Of a stretch of DNA of 64,000 bases, positions 1-10,896 are shown one piece after another. Made by a program: the position numbers and the translations under genes. The stretch lies in assembly GCA_013420905.1 (NCBI GenBank), contig JAAXNY010000013.1, forward strand, positions 248,001-312,000, given 5' to 3'. The notes under the pieces are model-generated. The model had not been told where the DNA came from, searched no databases, and saw nothing but the letters and a program-made list of their open reading frames with translations. Numbering within the stretch: position 1 is the stretch's first letter; each line of letters opens with the position of its first letter. The stretch is from Collybia mongolica. Lineage: Eukaryota > Basidiomycota > Agaricomycetes > Agaricales > Clitocybaceae.

Positions 1-220
1 GCAATACTAATTCAAACTTTGAGAAACAGAATCTAACTAACAAGGAAAAGTATATCTTAATTTTTTTTATTTTGTAAACTAGAAAAAGCAAGAAGACTCT
101 CAAGGCAGTTGGAGACAGGAATACTAGGACTTCCATAGACTTTTAATGAGTACTGAAAATAATGTCAGTTTTTATTTGAAAAAAGAATATAATATAATAC
201 TAACCAGTGGTGAAATTTTC

Positions 221-3200
221 TCAAGCACCAACATGGATGAAGTTGACCCACTGATCCAAAGGAATATTTTGTTTTCTCATTTCCTTAGTTGCAGCATTAA
301 GGGCTTCTGCTGCATCTTTCATATTAGCATTGCCAGCATTGCCAAACATGTGCTTGTAAAATGCATCTGCAATGACTGGGCCCTTATCATCCACTGCCTC
401 CCATAAAGTACCCACCACACTCTTGAAGCCACAAAACTGTAGGGCTGTTGTGAGGTTTGTGAATAAATTTGGGCTCCGATGGATGCTTTCTTCAGCACTG
501 TGGCATGCTGATAGAAAAGCAAAATCAGCATTTGGAAGCTGAGCCTTTGCCAAATCAAGAACAGTGAGAGGCTCTTTATCATGGAGCTGGAACCAGGGCC
601 TGAATGTACTAGTTCCAGAGGAGTGATCTGCAAGATGGCCATGACAGCAAAAGTGGACCCAGGAATGAGACTGAAGACCTTCTAAGACAGCTTCTTTATG
701 TGCACCCTCTCCTGAAATAATATCAATATTGATATGCTTTCCAAACTCTTCCACAACCCCAATTTCTTTTAGCATCCCAGTCAAATTGGTCTCTGGCTGG
801 CTAATCAGGAGCAAATTCAATGCAGACTGAGGTCTAGTCAAGCTTTGTCTAGCTTCAATTAAGGAACCCAGGTTTGCAGTATATGAGGAGATATACAAGT
901 CAGGCAGGTTTTTGATATCTTTTTTGTAAGGTCCTGCTGCATGGAGAGGTAAAGCAGAGAAGCAAGATGTAGGACACCACCAGATGTGTGATTTCTCTGG
1001 AACCTGCAACAGAGCAAGCTGTTTCACCACAGGTTGAACAACAGTATTCCAGAGATGCTGCAGGATAGTAACAATATCTTTAGAAGGCCTGACACCAGTG
1101 GTAGCCTTTGAGAGCCATTGCACCAAATAGTTAAGTGTAGCTGGTGTTGCATCATGGAGTGTGACAATTACAGGACTAGTAGAGGTGGTAAGAATTATGG
1201 CATCTGAGTGGGAATCATCAATGCTCAGCATAATAACTGGTCCTTCTTTAGCAACATCCTTTAAGGCCTCAAATGGTGTAGCTTGCAAATAATTTGAGAA
1301 ACCATCAATTTCCCTGATCTTCCCAAGTAAGGTTGTCCATTGCTCATAAACAGCATGTTGATGAGAAATGTCAACATCAGTTAATGAAGTATGGTGCCTA
1401 ATTTGATGACCAATTGCTCTGAATTTCATTGCCAGCTCTAGATCTTTTGCTAAAAGCTCTTCAAAAGGATGCCTATAGTGTCTGATTGCAGACCACAACA
1501 TAGATCTTCCTTGCTCCATGAACTGGACTGCAGCTTCCAAATTTTCAACCTCAATGGCACAAGATACAGCTTCAGAACTAAGCCCCAATGAATACACCAC
1601 CTTTCTAGGGTTGGTTTCTGCAGGAGGTAACAGAGCTAGCTGCTGATGTTGCAGTTCAAGTGCTGTAGAATAAGCAATAATTGCAGACTGATGTTTATAA
1701 GTGTGTGCAATATCAGTCCAACTTGTAGATGCACTGAATCTCTGTTGGAGAGTAGATGTTGTATGATTAGATGCCATCTGGAGGAGCATGCATGCTTCAT
1801 CAACATGTGAACAATTCTGACAAGGTGCCCAATTGGATTCATGCAAGGATATTGCAAGTGATGCCTGGGAGAACATGATTGCACAACAAAAAGGATGGTC
1901 TGGTGGCAAACATGATAAAGCTGCTTTATAACCACTTTCTGCAGACTCTATATCAGACATATCTCCTGTGTATTCAAATTGAAGCAGAAAAGCTGTTGCA
2001 AGATTTTTCAAAGCCACAGGCCTCCCAGAATGGTCATCTGGGTGTAAGTCTACTATTTGTTCATACAAAGCTATGGCTTCTTTCAGACCTTTAACTCCTT
2101 TCAGATGCTGAGCCCTGAGCTTTAGAGCATGTGCAAGTCCATAGAGGTAATTTGACCTCTCTGGGTTAACAGCAGAACACAGGTTTACTGCCTCTTCTTG
2201 AATTGTTATAGCCTTCTGTAAATCATCCATATCCTTCATTTTCTCAAATTTCAACACCAAGGCATGTGTGAGCATGTTCAAAATCATGGGTCTATCAGGA
2301 TGATCAGATGAAAGCAAGTGTAATGCTTTGTCCAAGAGAGTTATGCCTTTTTGTAGGTCTTCAATGTTTCTCTGACTTCTAAATCTGGTTATGAAAGCAT
2401 GTGCTAGATTTTCCAGTGATCTGGCATGTGTGGGGTGGCCTACAGGACACATTTCCAAGACCTGCTCATAGTAGATTATTGCTTCATGAAGATCTCCAAT
2501 AGTTTGCAGTAATTCATATCTGGCAGTCAAAGCAGAACCAACAGCTCTCAACTCTAAGAGTTGGCTGGGGTGGCTAGATGAATGTAATGCCAATGATTTT
2601 TTCAGCAAAGTTAGTGCTTCCTCCAGGTCCTTTACTTCTCCTTGCTTTCTAAACTTAGCAAACAAGGCATTTGCAAGATCATACAAAGAGGAGGACTGAT
2701 CAGGATGCAATCTCAGCGCCTTTTCATATAAGCCAATAGCCCTATTAAGGTCTTTCATTTCACCAGAGTTTTCAAACCTAGCTATCAGAGCATCTGCAAG
2801 GCCCTCCAGTGCAATTGCTTGCTTAGGGTGGCCATCAGGACACAATCTCAAACCTCTTTCATGGAATTCTATAGCTGCCTGTAGATCCTTTACATCACCC
2901 AGCTTGGTGAATCTCGTAACCAGAGCACCTGCAAGACTTCGTAGAGATACAGCACGGCCAGGGTGGCCAGCAGGACGGAGCCTCAATGCCTGTTCATACA
3001 GGGATATTGCTTCCTGTAAGTCTGCTACATCACCAAGTTCCCTAAACCTGGTAAGTAGACCACGTGCAAGACCACTCAGAGACATAGACCGGTCAGGATG
3101 ACCAGAAGGGCACAGCCCCAATGCTTCTCTGAGGAAGACAATGGCTTCCTCCAGATCCTGTGTTTCATCCAGTTTCAGAAACCTATCAGTCAGAGCACGT

Positions 3201-3844
3201 GCAAGCCCTTGCAAACAACTAAGCCGGCCAGGATGACCAACAGAACATAAGATCAAAGCCTGCTCAAAGAAGGTTATGGCCTCCTGGAGATCCTTAACGT
3301 CACCTTTCAGCTCTTGAAATCTGGCTACCCGGGCAGTCGCAACCTTGTACAAAGAGATGTGCCGGTCTTGGTGTCCAGCTGGACGTAACTCTAGTGCTTG
3401 ATCATAGCAAGCGATGGCATCCTGTAAGTCCTGTATATCATGTTTCTGCCGGAACCTTGTTATCAATGCATTTCCAAGATGGAACGCCAGTGGCCCATGG
3501 TGGACCTCATCCAGCGGAACATGCTCCAAGCCACGTTTGTAGTGTTCGATAGCGCTTTCAAGATTTTCCGCCTGGCGTGCTTTCTCGTACCACTGATGAT
3601 GAGCCCGACCGAGATCGAGGAAAAGTTTGGTGTTTTGACTTCCCTTTAACAATGCGTTTCTCAGGTTAGTTTCGAGGTTTTTGATCCTGTTTTGGCCTTT
3701 CTGCATTGTAGGTTCCTGTATCGTATTGTAATTAGTGCAAGTTATGTCGTGCATAGTGGGCTCACTTGTTGAGATAGTGACGTCGTTTCTTGCGTTTGGT
3801 ATAAAGTAAAGGTAACCAGCATCGCGATCATCGATTGATAACAC
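221..3844 (-). CDS. TPR-repeat CHAT-domain (caspase-like) protein
   Basis: A single uninterrupted frame of 1207 residues. After a roughly 60-residue lead comes a run of about 13 TPR-like repeats of about 45 residues (about residues 80-680), each following the pattern DLQEAI..YEQAL.L.P.GHP...LA.AL..RF. The C-terminal part is a CHAT domain: the likely catalytic histidine is H1068 in VHFCCHGH and the likely cysteine is C1114 in LSACHSAEES. CHAT domains are clan CD peptidase-like; TPR-CHAT proteins act as proteases or signal adaptors, for instance in type III-E CRISPR systems and putative fungal and bacterial death pathways. Substrate and partner cannot be read here. The start at 3844 gives the longest frame; internal Met codons a few dozen residues on are possible. 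The coding sequence is nearly CpG-free from 221 to about 2880 and normal beyond, yet the frame has no stop. Family sure; function inferred. Confidence 0.9.
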   Translation of the reverse strand: MLSIDDRDAGYLYFIPNARNDVTISTSEPTMHDITCTNYNTIQEPTMQKGQNRIKNLETNLRNALLKGSQNTKLFLDLGRAHHQWYEKARQAENLESAIEHYKRGLEHVPLDEVHHGPLAFHLGNALITRFRQKHDIQDLQDAIACYDQALELRPAGHQDRHISLYKVATARVARFQELKGDVKDLQEAITFFEQALILCSVGHPGRLSCLQGLARALTDRFLKLDETQDLEEAIVFLREALGLCPSGHPDRSMSLSGLARGLLTRFRELGDVADLQEAISLYEQALRLRPAGHPGRAVSLRSLAGALVTRFTKLGDVKDLQAAIEFHERGLRLCPDGHPKQAIALEGLADALIARFENSGEMKDLNRAIGLYEKALRLHPDQSSSLYDLANALFAKFRKQGEVKDLEEALTLLKKSLALHSSSHPSQLLELRAVGSALTARYELLQTIGDLHEAIIYYEQVLEMCPVGHPTHARSLENLAHAFITRFRSQRNIEDLQKGITLLDKALHLLSSDHPDRPMILNMLTHALVLKFEKMKDMDDLQKAITIQEEAVNLCSAVNPERSNYLYGLAHALKLRAQHLKGVKGLKEAIALYEQIVDLHPDDHSGRPVALKNLATAFLLQFEYTGDMSDIESAESGYKAALSCLPPDHPFCCAIMFSQASLAISLHESNWAPCQNCSHVDEACMLLQMASNHTTSTLQQRFSASTSWTDIAHTYKHQSAIIAYSTALELQHQQLALLPPAETNPRKVVYSLGLSSEAVSCAIEVENLEAAVQFMEQGRSMLWSAIRHYRHPFEELLAKDLELAMKFRAIGHQIRHHTSLTDVDISHQHAVYEQWTTLLGKIREIDGFSNYLQATPFEALKDVAKEGPVIMLSIDDSHSDAIILTTSTSPVIVTLHDATPATLNYLVQWLSKATTGVRPSKDIVTILQHLWNTVVQPVVKQLALLQVPEKSHIWWCPTSCFSALPLHAAGPYKKDIKNLPDLYISSYTANLGSLIEARQSLTRPQSALNLLLISQPETNLTGMLKEIGVVEEFGKHINIDIISGEGAHKEAVLEGLQSHSWVHFCCHGHLADHSSGTSTFRPWFQLHDKEPLTVLDLAKAQLPNADFAFLSACHSAEESIHRSPNLFTNLTTALQFCGFKSVVGTLWEAVDDKGPVIADAFYKHMFGNAGNANMKDAAEALNAATKEMRKQNIPLDQWVNFIHVGA

Positions 3845-5649
3845 GACACGTGCTATGTTACTTGACGCCTATTAGACGCCGAGAATATCATTATTATTGA
3901 CTATGGACTAATACTAAGTTGTAGTTATGTCCGATTCTCGAGTCGACATAACTTCCATTTCTAGCTCAACCTGCAACGAATTCGGGGATAATGGTGGTTC
4001 ATAACCGGAACGGAGCTACACCGTTTCAGATCGTAAGATATATGCATCAGGCTCGAAGACTCAACCAAGTAATGAGTCTGTTAAATGAACTGTAACTGAG
4101 CTCGCTGAACGGGATTTCGTCCTCGGCTTGTCGACTTCAATATCCCAGGACACTTCCCTCCGCACCTCTCCCTTATTCTTGGTATATTTCGATTATCATT
4201 CTGTGGCTGCGCCCTTCATGAACGCTTCTCCCCATTCCCATGAGGGATACTGACCGCCCTGGTCACCACACCGCGACAGCCTACTCATACAGTTGTCTCT
4301 TTCGCCCACCTGGTATGTCTGAACACATGAAGCTTCGATCGTTCCTGATATTAAATAAATCCGCGATACATAGAATGAGAGTGATTGTCCCGGGGTATAG
4401 GCATTGACTTGAAGGGGGGACCAGACGCCGCGGACTAGTGAAACACGATACCGCCGTGCTTGCGGGTCCGTCTTAAATCCTTAGTTCCGGAAGGGGAAGA
4501 ACGAGAAAGTCGTCAGGCTTGTTCGATGTTGGTTGAGAGTCATGGTTAGGAGAGATGTTGATAATCTGAGTCAAGCTGCATGTGGAGTTGGATGGAGGGC
4601 ATGCTGATTTTGATTTTCGGGGAGAGCAGTGACACAAATCGACAACAACGAGCGACCAGCTGACCCCCCTCGCCTACTGTAGTCATCTCCAAAGCCCCGT
4701 CTCACCAAATGAAGAAAACTCACAAAGACTTCACACCATTTCCATAGACTCCGGAGTCCGCGATAACAAAACCCGACTCGGTCTATCCCCTCCATTTCGG
4801 CGGGCGGTGAGTGAGAATTTCCGTATACACTCGTGTACGCGATGTTTGACAAACTATGCGTGCATGGCCCGGGATGAGAATAGAAGACATGAAGTTCATT
4901 CAAGGAGAACACGTAAAAAGAAGACTGGGATTTATGAAAAAATAGGGTAAGATTAGGTGTAGCAATCTGGATGAAAAGGTAGGGGCTCACGTAAGTTATG
5001 GAATGGAACACGCAACAGCGATATTGTGCACAGATTCCTTCTTAAAAACGAAATGCCAAACAGCCTTTGTAAAACTAGTGTTAGCGCGAAGACGCGAAGA
5101 CAACGTAGAACAGGAACTTTACACACTTGGAAGGATCTGTCGAAAGGATCATGGCACACACATACTGTTAACCAAGGCAATTTCGGTAATACAACAGAGT
5201 CCCCTTTTGTCGTCTCTTGTCGTTGACATTTCATTCGTTCGGAGGTCTGGGCAAGGCATCTGAGTCTCGAAGTTTGAATCGTAGGGGTTGCTCGTAGATC
5301 ATGACAGACGACGATAACGCTGAGGTCGGGGCCAAGGTTGTTGAAGTTATCGTTTAAGCATTTACCACGATTGTGAAGAGGCTAAATAAAGTGCCGTCAT
5401 TTTGCGCACCACGGGGGTGACGCTGTCAGAATTTATCACAACTCAGATCAAATGCTTCAAGCATTTCGTTTGGTTTAGGAGTTACAGAATGCCGTAGGTG
5501 AAACTTGTATAACTAGGCTACAAGAAGTTACAAGAAGTATGAAGTACACGTAGGTCTCTTGCTAAGATGAAAAGATTTTTATACAGTTGTGTTTACTCCC
5601 AAGTCCCATGTACTCCCAAGTAATGGATTTCATCAAACCGAAATTCCAT
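3845..5649. other. intergenic, no recognised gene
   Basis: Upstream of the CHAT gene and downstream of GTPase A. CpG density is ordinary here, unlike the CHAT gene. Short open frames on both strands (for example 4571-5011 minus) show no family motif, no repeat structure and no plausible splice partners. I see nothing that supports a gene. Confidence 0.5.
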
Positions 5650-6460
5650 TTAAGACGAACTCGAAGGAAATATGCCCCCAAAACAACTTCGGACACACCC
5701 GGCTCCGTGATCATCGTTACTATCATATAGAGGTGCCGGAGGGCGGTAGTTCTCGATGAGAACATTGAGTATACGACTTGCAGACGGGCGTGTGTTATCG
5801 TGGCGAAATATTTTGGCGAGCCCCTTGACAACAATTCCTCCATTGTGGGGGATTCCCTTTGCCTCTTCCTCGGGAAGCTCACTCCACATGTTAGTGACGA
5901 TTACAACCTGCTTGAATGTAGTGTCGCCGCATATATTTTTGAATGCTAGTGAATGTTCCGTTATGTTTGGAATCGCGTTTGAGACGCGATGTAGATAAAC
6001 CATACCGTCAACTACTTTGCGCCTGTGGAATTTCGTTCAAATCACCAATACTCACTAGTCGTAAAGAACAACCAACCGGGGTTTCGCAGGAGGGCAGGTA
6101 GCCAAAATCTCCTTCAAGATATCGTCACCACTCTTTACATCCAGCCCCGGTGTATCAATCAGCTTTACTGAGCGGCCGGTTGGAGAATCGGAGTAGTTCA
6201 CCACCCCGACGTGTTGAGATGGTTCTAAACTTTCCGACACTGGTAATTCGGAGTCGCTGACAAGATTTATGAACTAGGAAACGGGGGAAACATAAAATGT
6301 TCACAGAGGGCAGGTTGATACGTAAATTAAGACATACAGTAGATTTTCCGCTTCCAGCAGCTCCCATGACGCTATAAAACAAAAATTATGAGGGAAAGAT
6401 TGCCAAGGTTACAAGTGAAGAAAAGGGACGAACGCGATCGAGATATCTTCATAAGCAATC
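5650..6460 (-). CDS. AIG1/GIMAP-like P-loop GTPase A, short form
   Basis: Exons read from the minus strand: a 5' exon ending at 6434 (frame ..DISIA), P-loop exon 6338-6371 (34 nt, VMGAAGSGKST), G2-G3 exon 6077-6273 (LIDTPGLD) and last exon 5650-6022 (VYLHRVS, ICGD, IVTNMW, FRHDNT). The 54-nt intron 6023-6076 starts with the donor at 6076 and restores the frame; a later apparent donor would create a stop and a 33-nt intron, so I rejected it. Family: small immune-type GTPases of the TRAFAC/AIG1 group. Compared with its paralogs it loses about 20 residues after the TNMW motif and ends soon after the HDNT motif, with none of the coiled-coil tail. It may be a decaying copy. The initiator ATG was not found; the 5' boundary is approximate. 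Confidence 0.6.
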
Positions 6461-8164
6461 TGCCATGGTAGAGTCAAAATTAGTATGTATGCCGGAAACT
6501 AGCACAAGTACCAGCTTGGGGTAGTGGGTTTTTCTGGGTAGATGTGAGCCGACGTTTCATGAGGACAACATAAGACATACTGTACAGTGCCCTCCATGCT
6601 CGACCAGGTCTTCAGAGTGGTGCGAAGATTGGTTAGAAACAACAGGCAGAGAGAACTCATGCCCGCTTCAGCTGACGTATTTGAACCCCGAAACCTCGCG
6701 TCATCCTGCAGGTGCCACAACGAATACTTCGGACCATGAGGCACACGTCCCGGTATGTAAACCAGGCGCTAACTTGTCAGCATTAACCGGAACCGAAAAA
6801 GAGCCTTGATAACACTGCTACTTGCGATTTCTGGTCTCCGCACCACGCCAAACAGTATGCTTGATATCCGGATTCAAACGGCGACGAGATAAGGACTCGT
6901 TTAGGTGAGCGAGACTGAGAAGAACGACCGCTCTTACAGCAACACAGGAACTCGTAAGGGATCCGTTGGCGAACGGATATCGAAGTTTGACAGAATGACT
7001 CGAAAAAATGTGTTGAGGGAAAAGGGACTCATAAGTCGGAAGACCAGGAAGATATTGGAGAATCGATCGATGAAACGTGTAAACGGTCCAAACGTGTCAA
7101 CTTCAATGTGGGAACTAGGCGAAAATACGAGAAATAAGACTATGATAAGGGAAGAGCGTCCAGCGTCTTATACTTACCAATGTAGATATCATACTAGGGC
7201 TGGCTGATACAGGGAGTTCAGAGAACTCCGCACCGGTTGCAAAGCGAGCGTCAGACATGGTGAAAGTTTATAGTGATAGACCAAACGCACGGATCCGCCC
7301 GTGTCCTGTGATCCCTCCCTGACTTTGCAAACGTCTTATTGCAAAGATTAGACTCGCTAGCTCGATAGGATCAAGGACTTGGCTTGAACAATTTCAGAAA
7401 ACTAGTCAGGTGTAAAATATGACCGGTGACTTTACGGAACGAGATTCGTTTTAGGTTCGCGATATGAAGGGAACGAAATGACTACGTACATTCTGAACGT
7501 CCCCAATAAAATATGTTGCGCAACGTGTTATCCTTCGAGGCGCCTAAACCTGGGAACGGCGAGTCTTCTGAATATCCTTGTCGCTGCGAGCCAAACACTT
7601 CAATAAACAGTGAAAACGAATTCTTTGCTTGTCATGACAGGTCCGTAAATCATACAACGAAGTGACATTGCGAAGAACATAGGGTGCAGGTTCGAGGGCC
7701 AGAATGAGCTTGCAATTGCAGTTGAAGAGTTGGGGTCATGGTTTCGAATTCCGGCATAAATCATGCTTACGTATTTGCTTCAGTGGGCTTGCCTTTTCCC
7801 TTCAAGATAAACGATAAATCTTAAACGTTAAACGCTCATATCGACATGTGTCATCTCTCCTAATTACTGTGACGGGCAACAGATGAATCAGAGCCTCAGG
7901 CGCGTTGAGATTTTTTTCGCATCATTGACTTAAACTTCGCAATCCCCGATTAGCTTCGCACATTCTTTCCCGTAGCGTGTCTGGATCATCACATCTGCTT
8001 TTTTTTCTGTGCTCTGCATTCTAAACTTCACAGGAAAAGACGACCGTAGGAAAAGAAATAAAACAACCACTGAAACTGCACCGAATCGCAGCGCCGTTGC
8101 GGAACGAAAGTGGCGTATATCAAGGACCATACGGCTTCAAATATCGATCGGGCGCTAATTGACC
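6461..8164. other. intergenic, no recognised gene
   Basis: Between GTPase A and GTPase B. Frames such as 6905-7207 plus and 7930-8130 minus are short, and I recognise no domain in them. The 7930-8130 frame has one hydrophobic stretch that could be a chance membrane segment just past the B stop. Confidence 0.4.
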
Positions 8165-9274
8165 TCATTTAGTATTTAGATGGGCGACCTGAGGCATGGT
8201 ACTCACCGCGCGCGGTTTACTGAACGAAAAGAGCATTCGGAGTCGCCTGCCAAACGGAATCTTCATCTCTCTCAACTGCTCAAACGTAGCCGCGAGACTC
8301 TTCTCCAGCTCTTCGTACTGCATCGTCAACTCCCTGACTAACTGCTGGTTCTGCTCATGATTCGCTTCGTCGCGGAGCTTCCGAATGACATCCTTTTGCT
8401 CTACTATGAGCTTCTGTAGCGACGTATACAGGGTTTTCCCAGCCTCGGTTTCGCTGAGACGGCGGTTAAGGTCTACGAGCTCCTCCTGGAGAAGGAGGGG
8501 GCTCTCTTCTTTCCCAGAAACCGCCTGGTCGATTATTTTCCAGGCCGAAACAGGAGTGTCGTCAAAGCGATCGGTTCGGGACCCCAACTGGAGCATTGGG
8601 CCCCAGAATTTGGTTTTCAGTTCTGCCTCTCGTTTCTCCCCAATGCCCGGCTTTACCCTGCTCCACATTGTTGTGGCGAGAACGACATGAGTGGCAGCAC
8701 CGTCGCCGCACAGCTTGGAGAACATCCGGAGATTCTGCAACGGTGATCCGCTCATTCGATTGTCGGAAATTCGATGCAGGTATACGATTGCCGCCAACTT
8801 GAGATCTTTCTTATACCTACAGACACGTCTAGTCATTTCATACACACGCAATATTATCGACCAACTCACGTATCCTTCAACCAACCCGCTATCAAAGCCA
8901 ACACTTCCGTATCCGTTTTGTTCGTGTCATTGAAGCCCGGTGTATCCACCAAAACGTAGGAGCTCTTATTCTCGAGGTCCGGGTGGGGAATCCGGATCGC
9001 TCGAACTTTGGAGGTTTCGGATTTCAAGGAATGACCAGCTGTCTTCTTCTTCTGACCACTTGCGATGTCGATGAACTATTTCAATATTAGTAGTGGTATA
9101 GAGCAGGCGACTTTCAACTTACAGTGCTCTTGCCGGTGCCGGTGGGGCCCATGAGCCTTGCAAGGAGTTCAGCCTTAGATTTGATTACTCTTCACCTGTA
9201 TATGGAGCTAAACAGACGTACGCAATTATTTTGTCGTCGGGCCTGACATCACTGGGGTTTGAAAGCTGAACCAT
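8165..9274 (-). CDS. AIG1/GIMAP-like P-loop GTPase B
   Basis: Four exons: 9222-9274, 9123-9156, 8870-9075, 8165-8816, total 945 nt, 314 residues. The start at 9274 gives a frame through KIIA directly into the P-loop exon. G1 is LMGPTGTGKST on a 34-nt exon; G3 is VDTPGFND; the region normally holding NKxD reads LATTMWSRV. The central exon is 206 nt rather than the 194 nt of most paralogs. The C-terminal third (from about residue 205) is charged and heptad-like, so probably coiled coil, and ends in a basic stretch. Known family members in animals and plants are immune or organelle-surface GTPases that assemble into oligomers; the role in fungi is unknown. No disabling change seen. Confidence 0.8.
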
Positions 9275-9867
9275 CTTGGTATAATGTGGTGCGTTTGGTG
9301 GAAGGGAGCGTCGAAGGAAGGGCAGGGATATGGGCCTGATATCTGATTTTTCGGCCCAAGCTTGCATCGTGGCTTTTTACCTGCAGTTCGGACTTGTGAC
9401 CTAACTCCCAAGAAGTGCAGATTGTGCGTGGATAGTTCCCAGCACAGAATTCGCCGCAAACTGACGTGCATTTGACTTGATCGAGGTACTAAATCGATGG
9501 ATTCAACACACCGTGGCTTTCAGCGTAGTTGAAGTCTTGTATCGTGAAATCTATGTGGATCAGTAGCATGGCCTCGTGGTGACCGTTTGTTAAACTTGGG
9601 CATGATGATCAAGGAAAGAACTCCCGAGCATCACGATCATGCTTCTTTCATAGATTAACACATTCTGGGGTGGAATCGCAGTGATCACGACTTATCAGTG
9701 GCATGTCGCGTGTTGTACACGCTGCTCATAGCAACTTTAGCGCTTTTCGAACAATGCTGTCGCCTGCAGGCTAAAATGAGGATGGGGGGGTTCGTTGGGA
9801 ATGCTGAATAGTCTACCATAACCACCCCCGCCCGGCCCTTTGTGACGTGCTTGCCAGAGCTTCACAG
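9275..9867. other. intergenic between divergent GTPases B and C
   Basis: The 593 bases separate the start of B (minus) from the start of C (plus), so both promoters must lie here. I see no clear TATA box or repeated operator-like element. Short frames on the minus strand lack motifs. Confidence 0.4.
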
Positions 9868-10896
9868 ATGGCAGCCAGCGTTTCCGCCCCATCCGCAGCA
9901 GACACCCTCGATGCCAAAATACCATTTCCGTCCTCATCGTTGCGCTTGCACCTGAAGAAAGACTATGATTTTAATGATAAAGAACAAGTTAGTATTGGCT
10001 TATGATAAATCATGAAATTCATGCCCCTCTCTTAGACTACGGAGAAAGATAGGGTGTACATTGCGTATGCTGTCGCTCCTTCATATCGGCTGCCCTTCGT
10101 TTAATCTTCATTCGTGCAGAGTCCTTGGCGCTTCTGGAAGCGGAAAATCGTCTGTACGTTTCGGTACCTGGGCTCAGCAGGCAGGATGAGTGACGGTTTT
10201 CTAGTTTATAAATACGATCAGCGGGTCCGAGCTGAAAGTAAACCACGATTTAGAACCCCACGAGCACCCCGTACAACTTGGCAACGAGTTTGAGCTAGAC
10301 GGCCGTCTCATCACGCTCATCGACACCCCTGGTCTCGATGTAAGCAATGGGGTCAACGTCAACATCATGCGGGGAATCTTTGCTGCGCTCAAGTACGTTC
10401 TTCGACCTTTTGTCAACTTCAGTGCAGGATCGTCATTTGCCAATTGATATATACAACTCACAGGGCGCCTACGGGCATGAAACTACATGGAGTCATTTTC
10501 TTGCACTCCATTTTCGCCGAGCTTCCAGGGTTTTCGAAGCGACTATTCTCGCTATCCAAGAATCTGTGCATAGAGAAGGATCTCAGGAAATTAGTTGTCG
10601 TTAAGACATCATGGGCGGAACCTGGGGCGGCCCCAGAGCAGATTAAGATGCGTGAACTGCAGGTCGATTCATTCTTTAAGCCTGCACAGATCCAGGGCGC
10701 CAGCGTCGTTTATTGCGATTTCGAACTGGACTCAACGGGTACATTCCTGGAGTCAACTCATCAATTGATTCGTTCCCTCCTCGAACCCCTTAGCGACAAC
10801 CAGGTTAGACCGCAGTTCTATAGACTCTGTGGTGTTTGTGGCGTTGAACAGAGATATAGTTGGCCGACGAGGAGGATGTATCGGGCACTGAAGTAA
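9868..10896 (+). CDS. AIG1/GIMAP-like P-loop GTPase C
   Basis: Exons 9868-9987, 10036-10064, 10120-10153, 10205-10392, 10464-10896; 804 nt, 267 residues. The 40-codon first exon opens with an ATG at 9868 and splices in phase to a 29-nt exon ending VYIA, then to the 34-nt P-loop exon (VLGASGSGKSS). G3 is LIDTPGLD on a 188-nt exon; then LHGVIFLHSI and the modified G4 region VVVKTSW. It is the most divergent of the nine. The C-terminus is uncertain: an alternative donor after SDNQ at 10803 could join to 10859, and a basic Arg-rich frame ending at 11384 may be a further exon. The coiled-coil tail seen in paralogs is missing in the model as given. Confidence 0.65.

Noticed and set aside
6023..6076. 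Nonsense codon TAG at the end of the G3 exon of GTPase A
   Set aside because: A donor 21 bases earlier (GTTGGT) gives a standard 54-nt intron and joins in phase, so no lesion is needed.
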